Assembly: GCA_900088475.1 (NCBI GenBank)
Contig: FLMG01001670.1
Coordinates: 10,408-42,945 of the forward strand
Direction of reading: 5' to 3'
DNA length: 32,538 bases
Source of the DNA: Hyphochytrium catenoides
Lineage: Eukaryota > Sar > Hyphochytriomycetes > Hyphochytriales > Hyphochytriaceae
Shown here: positions 22,034 through 32,538 of the stretch, piece by piece
Numbering within the stretch: the first letter of the stretch is position 1
How the letters are laid out: each line of letters begins with the position of its first letter
Made by a program: the position numbers and the translations under genes
Notes under the pieces: model-generated
Databases searched by the model: none
What the model was told of the DNA's origin: nothing
Seen by the model: the letters and a program-made list of their open reading frames with translations, nothing else

Positions 22034-23986
22034 TTAGACGACGGACTTAACATCAACTACCGGAAGCACCTCCCCATCCTGGGTAGAGGTCTCTTGGTGG
22101 TGGCTCTCCTGCACTACAGCAGGAGCAATTGCTTCTTCAGACTCGGCCCTTGTCTCCACCTCACTCTGTTCTACAGAATCACTGGCCTCTTCGTCGCCCT
22201 TAACCTCTCCTGCTTCCTCAGAAACGGTTGACTTCTCGTCGACCGCCTTCTCCTCTTCTTCGTGGACCTCGAGACCCTCAAGCCCTTCCGTAGAGCCAAT
22301 ATGGACAGCTGACAGGCCAGTCAGGGGTATCTCCCCACGTCGGCGTCGGAGCCAGGTTTCTCCATCGGAAGCTCCGTCATCACAAAGCTTAGACTCCGGG
22401 TCCCCCAGATAATTTTCATACCACTGTGGAACGCCTCTTCTCACTTTCAGCGTCTTCCTATCGACAACATCCATATTGACCTTTGGCGTTGTGACTGAAG
22501 TAGTGTAAGTCTCATACAAAGACTCCAGCGTGTTCTCGGCACATCGGACTGCAATACCATTAAAGTAGCACCGACAAAGAGCAGCGTCGCCCTCTAGGGT
22601 AGGCGAAAGCTTGCGACTCCACCCAGGATCCATGAACATGTCCACCTGGTTCCCAAAGTGTAGTCCATCTTCAGGGTCCGCTGGGTCGTTGAGATGCAAA
22701 CGAAGGAAAGGGATGTCTTTCTCGATAAGATCTTTCTCTTCCTGTTCTTCCCCATAGTAAGGGTCATACCAGTAGACGACGGTCTTGGTCTTCGTTCTAT
22801 AACTATTCCCTTGTGAAGTTAAGGTCCGACATTTCTTTCCTTGCATCTCCCCATACATCCAGTCATTTATCCCTTGCTCGAGCTCAGTAGCAAGCTCTCT
22901 CTCAGTCTTGTCCGGCTCACTAAGGACCAAGATGTCGAGGTCTAAGTCCCAAGGAATTGTCCCATCATGGCGGTAGATACCGATGGCGGCCCCGTAAACC
23001 ATAATATAAGAGTGATCTGTGGCGCTGAAGGCTTCCTCGATGGTGCTGATGCTGGACTCATAGAGTAAAGAGAGGGATGATGAGTTGTCTCGATCGAAAG
23101 TTCTGCGGTTCGGATCTTTCAGCCAAGTGCACTCAGGCAACTCTGCTGCCGTCCTCCACCTTTTGAGCTGGCGCTTCTCCGGCTCCTCAGTGGTCCTCGC
23201 TGAAGCTAAATCCTGTGAGGATGGTGGGTTTACGATCTCCTTTTCCGTCTGCTCAACCTCCTTGTGCTCCTGTTGTTCACCTTCTTCTTTATTCTCTTCT
23301 CCTTCCTTCTCCACTCTTACTTGATGCTGCTCTTCTTTTTTGCCTTCTACTGCTTCTTTCCCTCTTATATCGCCCCCTTCCACGTGTTCTTCCGCATCTC
23401 CCTTTGGTTCATCACTCTTTTGTCCTTGCTCTGCTTCGTCTATTATCTTTGACCCAGGTCCACCATCTTCCCGACTTTCTTCTGCTCTTACTGCTGGCTC
23501 CGTCGTCTCCTGAGAAGAGAGATATGGCTCTACTGAGATATCCTGTGAGTCTGTGAGTCCATTCCCTATCTTCTTCTCAACAGCAAAATCTGAAACTATC
23601 GAATCGTCGATAAGGTCACTTGGTCCATTCTTGACACTGATCCCTGTTCGGGCATTGTCTGAGTGTGCCTGGATGCCGGGTAGGTCAGGGTACCTGGCAA
23701 GGAGAACCTGCTCGCCGTTTCTAAGGTTGTGCCTGATGGATGCTTGGAGTGGAGCCATGACCATCAGATTCTTGGGAAGAAGGCTGGGCCTGAGGAGCAA
23801 GATGCCGATATAGATGACCCAAACCAGCGAGAAGCCCAACGTGAAGCTCTTTAAAAATCTGGGCCTGTGAGGGCTTTGGAGCTTTTCAGACTCACAACTA
23901 ACGTTCTCCGCAGGATAGCTCTCGGCATTGGATCGTCGCCGCAAGGACTGCCCGACGTCATCGTCAGGTGCATTCTGAAATTCCAT
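22034..23986 (-). CDS. LicD/fukutin-family type II membrane protein
   Basis: A single uninterrupted frame of 650 residues starts at the ATG MEFQNAPDDDVG; the frame is open six codons further up but without an ATG. Residues about 44-66 (FTLGFSLVWVIYIGILLL) form one membrane anchor after a short basic N-terminus, so the protein is a type II Golgi- or ER-type protein. Residues about 120-285 form a Glu/Lys/Gln-rich stem. The LicD nucleotidyltransferase-like domain begins near residue 310 and carries MVYGAAIGIYRHDG and TIPWDLDLDILVL, the G..LG..RH.G.IPWD.D.D signature with its metal-binding Asp residues, then VDMFMDPGW. Relatives such as LicD, fukutin and FKRP transfer phosphocholine or ribitol-phosphate groups to glycans. 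The last 110 residues are again acidic. The absence of introns stands out among its neighbours. Confidence 0.88.
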   Translation of the reverse strand: MEFQNAPDDDVGQSLRRRSNAESYPAENVSCESEKLQSPHRPRFLKSFTLGFSLVWVIYIGILLLRPSLLPKNLMVMAPLQASIRHNLRNGEQVLLARYPDLPGIQAHSDNARTGISVKNGPSDLIDDSIVSDFAVEKKIGNGLTDSQDISVEPYLSSQETTEPAVRAEESREDGGPGSKIIDEAEQGQKSDEPKGDAEEHVEGGDIRGKEAVEGKKEEQHQVRVEKEGEENKEEGEQQEHKEVEQTEKEIVNPPSSQDLASARTTEEPEKRQLKRWRTAAELPECTWLKDPNRRTFDRDNSSSLSLLYESSISTIEEAFSATDHSYIMVYGAAIGIYRHDGTIPWDLDLDILVLSEPDKTERELATELEQGINDWMYGEMQGKKCRTLTSQGNSYRTKTKTVVYWYDPYYGEEQEEKDLIEKDIPFLRLHLNDPADPEDGLHFGNQVDMFMDPGWSRKLSPTLEGDAALCRCYFNGIAVRCAENTLESLYETYTTSVTTPKVNMDVVDRKTLKVRRGVPQWYENYLGDPESKLCDDGASDGETWLRRRRGEIPLTGLSAVHIGSTEGLEGLEVHEEEEKAVDEKSTVSEEAGEVKGDEEASDSVEQSEVETRAESEEAIAPAVVQESHHQETSTQDGEVLPVVDVKSVV

Positions 23987-24494
23987 TTCTTTGATTAGCA
24001 GCACTTAGCGTTCTAAAATACTGCTCATACTCCTTGTCTCAAATGAGCTGTGATAGGCGTGGGTGTGCTCGAGCGACGAGAGAAGCGGAATTATCGCGCA
24101 CGATGCGATGGAGATCGCAGAATGAGTGCAGTAGGGCGAGGCCATCACAATGGGATGCTTCTTGGATTTTAGGAGCTGCCTCACTGCAAGGAAGCCTTTG
24201 TTCAAAGATAAACGAGGAGCACAGATGTCTCTCCTCCGCTCCATCGGTACTTTATGTGGTAGCTGTCTCTGCAGCTGTATCTGCAATGTCCAATAAGTTT
24301 ACGCTACACTTCTTCTTCACTCCTCTCTCTTCATAGTTCCTATACGAGCCTGAACTGTCTTGTCCCTTCCAATCTCACTTCTGCTGGCTCTCTGAGTCCG
24401 CTTCAGATAGTAGTACTCGTAGTATCTGCAACGAGGGATGAGGGGCTCCACAACCACCTGCGAAAGGTGAGAGAGAGGAACGAGAGCAACAGAG

Positions 24495-24647
24495 TGTAGA
24501 GAGAGAGAGTGTAGAGAGAGTGAGGGTAGAGAGACAGAGGGTGGAGCGAGAGAGAGACAGAGAGACAGAGAGACAGAGACAGAGAGAGTGAGCGAGAGAG
24601 AGAGAGAGAGAGAGAGACGGAGAGAGAAGAGAGAGAAAAAGAGAGAG

Positions 24648-24699
<52 letters not shown>

Positions 24700-24705
24700 C
24701 AAGAA
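24495..24705. repeat. GA/CT microsatellite
   Basis: Interrupted GA repeats on the plus strand (CT on the minus) run for about 200 bases about 500 bases upstream of the LicD-like start. Open frames on both strands through it are low-complexity translations and are not genes. Confidence 0.9.
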
Positions 24706-26668
24706 TGAATCCGCTTGTAGTTCCTACCTCCTGCAGTGACCTTGTGGCTTCTTGTGTGCAGCAGAGAAGCAGGCTCAGGCCCTCAAGCAGACTGAGGAAA
24801 GAAGGCCGCAGGAGGGAAAAAAGTGATGGGAAAGATCCAGACCATGAACGGCCCTTCAAGTCCTCACTCACCCTGATGAAAACGGAGGGCAGAAGACCTA
24901 TTCTCGGTTGAGGATATTAGACTCGGTTCTATAACTTGTTATGTAGTACAACCTATTTCACTTCCTTCCACCAATACACTACTCTCGTGAAGAGTAGACC
25001 TATGTGACATAATCTCCGGAGATGGAATCAGAAAAGGCATTTTGTTTCCTCTGTAGGACCAGAACGGCAAACCCTGATTAGCTTAGGCCTTACTTTCGGT
25101 ATTTCAAAACAAAACTTCCATCGTTCAAAATGTTTACTTTTCATTGTTGCTGAAAATTTAGGGGCTAAGGAATCGCTCTGGTACGGTGAAAGGATTTTTG
25201 AAGGATTCACTTAATTCTTGAACAATTAAGAGCCGAAACTTTGAGGGTTTTGGAGGGCCTGCAGCTCCCGAATTTTTGGACGAGTGTCTAAAGTTTGAAG
25301 TTCTGCTTGAGGTTTTCGCAATGGCGCAATGGAGGACGGCCAATATTAGAGCGGCTTCTCGAAACTAGGAAACTATGGCACTAACGACAGTGTGGGCAGC
25401 GCGCCTAATATTATGAAGGCCTTATTATTAGACGCCTTGCAGAACCCAAATATTGGTTGATAGTCCTGATGCAAGTCTTTGTGTTAATTAGTAAGAGTTT
25501 TGGGAGTGGGTCCGCCTTCGAGGGCAGACAGAGTTAAGAATGTTCCTCAGTATAGACAGGGACGCCAGAGCAAAGAGAGAGAGTGACGCGGTGCTGGCAG
25601 GGAAGGTGATCTCTGGTCGTTCTCTCTGCCATCCTGTACAAAGATTTCTATCGCCGCCGCCTTCACCCTCATCGCGACAGCAAATGGACTTCCTTCTGTT
25701 TGGTTGTTTGAAGCCCATCTGTGGCCTGACTTGCCTTTTTGATGCCAGCTGCGGCCAGACTCAGCCTTGAATGTTCGTTCGACATAGAAGAGACCACAGC
25801 TGGCACTGCCTCTAGTAGTAACTACAGCGCCTTGTAGCAAGAAGGCGGCGAGCCCCTGTCTAGCAGATTGACTCCCCTTCGTCGTAGGCATCAGAACTTC
25901 AGAAGACTTCAATTTCATGTACACCGAAAGGGATGCAACGCGTTGACGAGAGAGACAGAGCCAAGCAAAGAGTATCGTGATAGGGACATCCGTACATGAC
26001 CGCGCCTAGCCGCCGTCCGCAAACAAAGTCGGATAAGAGGACTTCAGTACCTTTGCGCGGCCTAGGGTCCTGAGTGATGGTTTACCTACTGACTGTGAGG
26101 TAATTAGATCGCCCAGGAGACAATCGATTAGGACTTATGGTGGGCTCACTATGGTGTAAAAGAAGCCATTTTCTTCTTCTCCTGTTATTCGAAGGCTTCT
26201 CATGGCCGGCGATTGCAGGCTGCAAGTCAGCGTAACCTCATTGTCAAGTGGCTTCTTAGCGCCTGCGACTTCGGAAAGATTGAAGCGCTTCACTACACTC
26301 GATAGGGAGAAGCATACAAGCCAAAAATGGGAACTTTCTATGCTGCCGTCTCCATCCTCCCATAGCATGAGCCATGGGAGCTTCGTACAATGCTTCCTCC
26401 ATATCTTTAGGAGTCAGAAAAACTGTTGAGTCTCTATAGGCACCATGTCAAAACTTCCAATTGTTGTCTAAGTGGCCTATACTTCCCGTGCCCTCAGCAC
26501 CTTATATCATGAGTCATAGGATGAAATTGTCTGTCAATAGTAAGAACAGGTGACGGGTGAACTCGATTCCGTCTCCGGTGAATGCATTGTTCGCTGGTAC
26601 TAAGTCTTAATCTTCATAAATAAGCCAATTTAAGTTAGGTTTGCACTACAGCTGGAAGACTCAGAGCT
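24706..26668. other. About 2 kb with no recognisable gene
   Basis: The stretch lies between the microsatellite and the stop of the CH-TBC gene. The longest open frame is 125 codons at 25547-25924 (-), without motif or splice partner. The part 25050-25340 is visibly more AT-rich than its surroundings. I recognise no transposon, tRNA or repeat here. Confidence 0.4.
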
Positions 26669-29600
26669 CTAAGAGTCCAGGGCATGGTCATTATCTGACA
26701 CATCAGAATGAGAGTCTGACGAGCTCATCAGCTCATCCAGAGCTGCTTCCATGCCGAAAGAGAGGCGGTCCAAGTAGGAATCTCGTCGGCCATCTTGACC
26801 TGATTGATCATCTACTTCTAGGGGCTCTGCAGCCGAGATGGACTTCTTCAAATAGGAGACGACCTGCTTCCGGTTTCGTAAGAGTTGCATCTCCGGAGGA
26901 GTGCTGGGTAGAGACGTTGGGAAGTCGGCAATGTCTCTTCGTTTTGGCATTGGCGGCTTGCCGGAGGGCTGCTGCCCGGTACTTGGTCTAAAAGTCCCCG
27001 CTTCCCGAGAGGAGGTTTCTACCTTGTCCGAGCTGAAGAACTCTGCCGGTAGCGCTTCAGGCCTTTTCTTGCTGGCTGCAATGGCAGTATGTGGCACGTC
27101 GTCCATTGTGCGAATCCTTCTCACGGGAAGTGGCTGTGGCGGCTGTGCGCCTGTCTTCGTTTCATCTCCGGAAAGCTTTCTCCTTGCCTCCTCTGACTTT
27201 CTATGGGCCACCATCGTCTGGTCCTCTATGTCCTGCGATAAGGGATGGTTGGCAACCATGGAGATGATAGTAGGATCAATCTCCCCAAGGCTGATTGAGC
27301 GCTGGTTGCTCTGATGGTGCCGTTTCTGATACCGTTCCAACTGCATCTGGCGCTTCTCTAAATGTCTCTCTCTTCTTCTCTCTTCCTTCATCTCTCTCTC
27401 TCTCTTGATCTTGGTAATCCAGTCTGAGAAAATGTCTTTCTTTTGCTGATGGTCTCTTCTGTACAGCCCATTCACATCCTCTTCATGCACACTTCGCTCC
27501 TGTTTTCCTCTTCCTCCTCTAACAGCCTGCTTGAACTTCCTGTCGAGGGACACCCGCCTGTCTACGGGGTAGGCCACTAGCTTCGGCGTTTTCTTGACCC
27601 CTCCCGAGGCTAGCTGCGTATCAACATAATCCTCAATTACCTATTGTTGGCAATAGAGTTCAGTCAGCTGTAACCAGGTGTACTGCATAGGCTGTACAAG
27701 CAGATGGACTACCTAAAGACAACAGACATTGGCATGAAAGGAAAGTGAAATGGAACATCGTAGAGTGAAAGCGTTGGCGACTTACATTCGGTGGCTCGAT
27801 ATAGAAAGCTTGGTATCCGATCTCCTTTTCTGTCACAACTTCACTCAGGGCTAGTGGCCTGCAAAAGAGCAGGATTAGGTTTGGCTGTTGGCCATGACAA
27901 CCTGTGTCCGACGAGCTTACCCTAAGGGCGCTTCACTATTCACAAATATTCTGTCCTGAGGAGCCCCAGCGGCCAGACCTGAGAGGATAAGACGGTGACG
28001 GAGTCTCAGATCCTCTATTAAGCTCGACCAACTCGAAGTCCTCTCTTTCTTTGCGTCCTGAAGGATGCTCGTGGCGTCTATCTCTTGTGGCCCAATCTAT
28101 GGTGGAATACTTGTGAGTCAGAGTTTCGTTCCTTCTCATCTAGCTTCCTCTGCTTACATTATTCAATATAGTTAGCAGGTCTGCTGACGTTTTGCAGTGC
28201 AGCAAATCTTCTTTGTATCGTCGAACAAGGGCCAAGGCAACCTGAAAGAGGATCTGTGATGGCAAGGAAGCCAACTTGTATGTTGGAGATACCCGTCATT
28301 CCATAAAGATCATAACTCACCTCGTCTCCACTGATGAAAAGATAGTCCCATACCGCCGCCGTCAGCTCTCGAGGAAACGGGCTGGCGAAGAGGGTCAAAA
28401 ACCACTCCGTGCAAGTCAGAGAAAGCTCCATCCCTGTCCCACCCAGTCGCTGGCAGTTCAAGAGCAGCAGATAGTGGTAAGAGATCGAGAAGAGAAGGAT
28501 ATGCTGATTGAACAGAGGGTACCTGTAAGTGATTCGCAACTTCCGGTATACGTGAGGCTACGAGGTCAGCGAACACGTGCTGATCGATAGCAACTCCTAG
28601 CTGTTACAGAATAGAGTGAGCGGGGCCTTTCCCTTGGAGTCGACATCACTAGGCAGATATCCTCCTTCTTTATAAGTGACTAAGCCAAATCAGAACCAAT
28701 CCTGAACCCAACCACTGCATCAACACAAATCTGTGTCCCTATTTCCTGCTGTCTATATGTGGTCCCTTTCCGGCCCTCCCCTTACCATATTGGTAAAATA
28801 GTCCGGGGGAACTATCCGCACCAACTGGACTAGCAGCCAGAAGGCCTCTTCCTCCTCGACAAAGTCGAGCAATCTAGCCACGATAAAGTTGAACCCCTGG
28901 CAATATCCAAGCTTCGGGTTGTGCCGCACATAGGCTAGTAACACTCGTCGAAGAGAGACAACCTTTTGATAGGTCTTCCCGCATACGTCTCCACCAAAGG
29001 TACGAGGCAGATCCGCATCTATTTGAGTAATGGCATCTACATATAAGGCTGCAACCTCCTCACTTGCGATCCTGGAAAGATCATGCAAAGGACACAGAAG
29101 AGAGTAAGCCCGAGCCTCTAAACTCGCAGGAGGTAGTTGCCCAACTGCGTAAACGGAGAGCAGAAAAAGCCCAGCCGTCGAGGTACGAAAGGTCGTCGAG
29201 GAGAAAGACAGCGTGCGCACACTCCTTATGAAGCGAGAGGATGGACCCAAGAGGGCCGCCCGCCTGGGAACGAGGAACGAAGTGATAAGTCCAGAGAGAA
29301 AAATATCTTTCGTCCCTTACTTTATATCTGACCGGACTAAATAGTCAAAGTATCCTGGATAGTTGATCAACTCCTTCTGCCCATTTGAGAGCAGAAGCCA
29401 TAGCTGTTGCAAGAGTCAGTACATTACCACGCCGTGTCAGAATATAGATGAGAACTCATCTTTCCCCACATATATGCCCGGGTTCTTGCAGCTATATCTT
29501 CCCGTTGCCTTCTATACTTCTTCCATTCCTTTTGGCTACTGATCCCAACCAAACCCTGACGGCTACAGATTTTGGCGTTGCTCACCTTCCCATGGAGGTC

Positions 29601-31128
29601 TGATGGTACTCCAGAGTTGGGAATCTCTCCGACAATTAGCATTCGAAGCTTTTCCTCTAACTGCCAAGCCTCAAATGCATCCTCTCCTTGTCCCCGTTGT
29701 CTCGGGGTGGACGCAGTCCTTTCTTGGATAATCAGCTTCTGCATATCAAAAGGAAAGATCAGCGCTCTCTTGGGATTTGACACCAAGAGGAAGACGTAAC
29801 GAAAATGGGAGATGCAGGGTCCAACCTCAGTAAAGAGCTCATAGTCCTCCAAGAGCGAGAGCCAATTGGCTTTTGACATCACTGGTCCCGGATGGCTTGA
29901 TTCCGCTGAATGAGTTGCCTTGGACTGCTGCTTTTCAAGGTCTTCTACGGACTGTTTCCCATCCGCCCCACTTCTACTTCCCTTCTCACGGGGCTGGGTC
30001 GTAGCCTCATCCCAAATATCGAACTCCTCCACCAAGGAATGGCCTTCCTCCTAAAGATGGAAGTGAATGAGCAAAGGCAGAAAGGTAGAAAAAACTTTCG
30101 CCTACAGCTTACCATGGAAGACGGGGTGCCTGCTAGATGCAACATTGACAAATAGACGCAACAAAATTGTCAGTTATTGAAATATAACGACTCCAAGCTA
30201 ATGGAGATGGCGTGTTATACCTGTAGAGCCTATACCCGGCCCAGCGGCAGTGGAAGGAATGCTGTCAAGAAGGTGGAGGGCCGGCATGGACCTAGAGCCC
30301 TTCATCCCGTTGTCTAGCCTACACCGGAGATGATCCGGAAGGAGAGAGAGGACATTTGGCCCTTTGTGCCGAAGTGACTGAGGCCCCAGTTCATTCATGG
30401 CCCGTTGGGTCACTGCTGCCTGTAGAGATAAGATAGTAGATGACACTACATGATCCTAGGTCAGTCGCAGCCGAGTGAGGAGTACAGCCTCATTGATTAC
30501 CATTGTCAGCATCGAAGACATCAAGAAGGTCGGAAGGACTGAACAAAAGGCGTTCCTCGACTCCTAGGTCCTTGCTTGCCCTAAAGATGAAGAGGTCACG
30601 TTATCTAACAGCATAGCGTACCACGTCATGCACTTACCTGAGGAAGCTCTGGATGTTCTGACAGTATGCCGCAACATTTTGTTCCTCCGCAATAGGGATA
30701 AATTTGTCTGCTTGTCCTAGTGTTCTGTATATACTATTGATCATACGACAAAGTCTGACGCCAGACCGAAGGCTCTCTCTCGAGCTGGCTGTGAACTTCT
30801 CTGCAGTGACCATCTCTACCCAAAGCTGTGCACTCTCCAGTCGTTTTTTAAGCTTGGCACTAAGGTTGAATCCGCCTTCCTCCTCCCATGAGAGAGACTT
30901 GTCCCGCTTTGCCAGCAGGAGGTCATACTTCTCGTTCAGGTCGCTTGTCTGAGATCTATGTCCGAAAAGCTTTGGAGGGAGAGGTGGAGTGTGACCAGCG
31001 CCTGCTCCCAATGATTGCTTTCGGTATACCTTCGCATCCTCTGGAGCCTTATCCTGGCTGGACCCAACCTTCAACCCATCTTTTGGGGTACGTGCCCCAG
31101 GAGAGGCACTTACATTAGTTGAGGTCAT
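26669..31128 (-). CDS. CH domain plus TBC (Rab-GAP) domain protein
   Basis: Thirteen exons join in phase to 1052 residues: 30638-31128, 30501-30580, 30221-30445, 30113-30129, 29586-30050, 29321-29403, 28786-29071, 28523-28600, 28321-28449, 28158-28241, 27921-28096, 27786-27858, 26669-27640. Residues about 98-215 form a calponin-homology domain (AQLWVEMVTAEKF, SLRSGVRLCRMINSIY, CQNIQSFLRASKDLGVEERLLF, DLLDVF). Residues about 414-646 form a TBC domain: SGVPSDLHGKLWLLLSNG, the arginine-finger motif IDADLPRTF, the glutamine-finger motif LGYCQGFNFIVA, LGVAIDQHVFADL and TEWFLTLFASPFP with VWDYLF. TBC domains with both fingers speed GTP hydrolysis by Rab GTPases; CH domains usually bind actin or microtubules. 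The C-terminal third is charged, with a coiled-coil-like Arg/Glu/Lys segment (27346-27470), and is probably disordered. The codons after MTSTN include a donor-like gtaagt, so the first exon could be shorter. Confidence 0.88.
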
Positions 31129-31946
31129 CTGCGGAACAGCTGTTCACCAGCTCAGCGGACTACCGCGGCATGACTTTCTTTCTTCCGGACATGACCGCTG
31201 ATGTTGGTGGTTGTAGGCATCATAGGAGCCAAAGAGCAGCCTAATGGGGCTCATCACCTGGTGTCCATTGCCGCAGCTTTGAAGCCTCGGTTCAGCTAGC
31301 GAGAAGTGCCCATTTAAAACGTCTCTTTCGTACAGCTAGAAGGTTGCCAATCGATAAAGCTACCTGCGGTTCTGCGTGACGGAGCCGCAGCTATGAAGAA
31401 GCGCAGTCCAGCCTGGTCATGGGTTCGCTGTATAAGGAGCAGGTTTCAGGCTGTTCCATGGCTTCACGCTGCACTTTCTTTCACAGCTTCCGCTCTTCAA
31501 CCCATCATCAGACAAGAGAGAGGACCAGAGATCAGAATCAGAGAATCAGACCTCAGGTGGTTAACATGATCTCAAAATTGTAGTTACCATACCTGTAACC
31601 ACACTGTGATCCAATATATGATTTATTGCGGAGGACTATCGGAGCTTCTGCCAATAAATCTCCACGTCTCCAGTCTCCACACCGAAAGAAAGTTCGAGAC
31701 GGATCACAGCTCTTCACGTCTGAGTTCACATAGAATAAGAACACACTTAGGAAGCAGGACCGCGGCCTGGTGTGCTGCTTCAACCTTGTGGGTTCATCGA
31801 GCAGCTTGACGTCTGTGCGTGAGATTGAAGACCGCCGCGGTTCAACACGCTGCTTTCTTATCGTTGGCTGCGGGAGCTCCGTGGCAAGGATTGGCTTCTG
31901 TATAGAGCATTCTGACGCGAGGAAGAGGCTCTGTCAACGCCGCCCA
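31129..31946. promoter_or_regulatory. Shared upstream region of the CH-TBC gene and DIM1
   Basis: The two start codons diverge across 818 bases, which must hold both promoters and 5' UTRs. Short open frames (up to about 100 codons) run into the DIM1 first exon in its own frame but begin before its conserved N-terminus. No specific promoter element is identified. Confidence 0.4.
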
Positions 31947-32506
31947 ATGTCCTATCTGCTCCCTCATCTACACTCAGGATGGGCCGTTGACCAGGCAATT
32001 CTCAACGAAAGTAAGCTTCAATCTTCTTTCTCCTTTCCTGTGGCTACCAACGGGCTGACCATTCTACTCTCTTTCAGATGACCGTGTGGTTGTCATCAGA
32101 TTCGGACACGATTATGATCCAACCTGTATGCAGATGGATGAGATTTTGTGCGCAATCGCCGAGGACGTTAAGAACTTTGCCGCTATTTATTTGGTTGACA
32201 TCACGGAAGTGCCTGACTTTAATACTATGTACGAACTATACGATCCGTGCACGGTGATGTTCTTCTATCGCAACAAGGTAAGCTCAATGCTTTCTTCTCG
32301 TCACCCTGCTCTTTACTAAGCATTGCTCCGTGCCTGTGCAGCACATTATGATTGATCTGGGTACCGGTAATAACAACAAGATAAACTGGGCCTTCAACAA
32401 CAAACAGGAGATGATAGATATCGTAGAAGTAGTATACAGGGGCGCGAGGAAAGGTCGAGGTCTCGTGGTCTCTCCGAAGGACTATTCAACGAAATACCGC
32501 TATTAG
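31947..32506 (+). CDS. TXNL4A: DIM1/TXNL4A, U5 snRNP 15-kDa thioredoxin-like protein
   Basis: Exons 31947-32010, 32078-32277 and 32342-32506 join in phase to exactly 142 residues, the standard length of this highly conserved family. The sequence starts MSYLLPHLHSGWAVDQAI and contains VVVIRFGHDYDPTCMQMDE, IYLVDITEVPDFNTMYELYD, VMFFYRNKHIMIDLGTGNNN and KINWAF, then GARKGRGLVVSPKDYSTKYRY at the end, all diagnostic of Dim1. It has a thioredoxin fold without a redox CxxC pair and is a part of the U5 and U4/U6.U5 particles, needed for pre-mRNA splicing. The window ends 32 bases after the stop. It is divergent from the CH-TBC gene. Confidence 0.98.
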
Positions 32507-32538
32507 AACCGTCGAGTGACAGGTGGCAGGATGCTCGC

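Noticed and set aside
24317-24911. Frames of up to 184 codons on both strands
   Set aside because: They translate the GA/CT microsatellite as Ser-Leu or Arg-Glu repeats.
25547-25924. 125-codon minus-strand frame
   Set aside because: No domain, no neighbouring exon in phase, low similarity to any family I know.

Overview
The window is nuclear DNA from an intron-rich eukaryote. Almost every gene is split by short introns, mostly 50-250 nt, with GT..AG borders and pyrimidine-rich acceptors that often run into long CT microsatellites. No operons, Shine-Dalgarno sites or CRISPR arrays are seen. The gene content (a (6-4) photolyase-type flavoprotein, a Nudix enzyme with a LRG-x-EPL/IYPLS-like tail, a LicD-family protein and a TBC protein with a CH domain) suggests a protist or alga, perhaps stramenopile- or alveolate-like. 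That placement is inference; the sequence alone does not settle it. I rebuilt exon chains by hand from reading frame, splice signals and intron phase. For most genes every junction is in phase.

Layout. 148-4428 (+): 3' part of a HAT-repeat RNA-processing protein (Prp39/Syf1/CstF77 type) with a Pro-rich and RGG tail. 4734-5787 (-): one-RRM SR-type splicing factor. 6312-8210 (-): (6-4) photolyase/animal-type cryptochrome. 8211-9280: no gene seen. 9281-10391 (-): NDUFV2, the 24-kDa complex I subunit, head to head with 11083-11443 (+), the QCR6/UQCRH hinge protein of complex III. 12030-13036 (-): small gene with an NDUFAF4-like C-terminal motif (tentative). 14109-16901 (+): an alpha/beta-fold segment followed in frame by two zinc-finger-like motifs and a Nudix hydrolase domain, as one gene or two adjacent ones. 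About 17990-18960 (-): a decayed Ty1/copia reverse transcriptase-RNase H relic. 19111-19620: CAG and CT microsatellites with a 6-base N gap. 20109-21451 (+): alpha/beta hydrolase. 22034-23986 (-): intronless type II membrane LicD/fukutin-like protein. 24495-24705: GA/CT microsatellite. 24706-26668: no gene seen. 26669-31128 (-): 13-exon protein of about 1052 residues combining a CH domain with a Rab-GAP TBC domain. 31947-32506 (+): complete DIM1/TXNL4A, a U5 snRNP protein.

Themes. Three genes serve pre-mRNA splicing (HAT protein, SR protein, DIM1). Two and possibly three neighbours serve the respiratory chain (NDUFV2, QCR6, and the NDUFAF4-like candidate). The least ordinary items are the CH-TBC fusion, the zinc-finger/Nudix protein with its possible N-terminal Rossmann-like segment, the copia relic, and several extreme gene-structure features: an ATG-only coding exon, a 17-nt microexon and a 36-nt intron.
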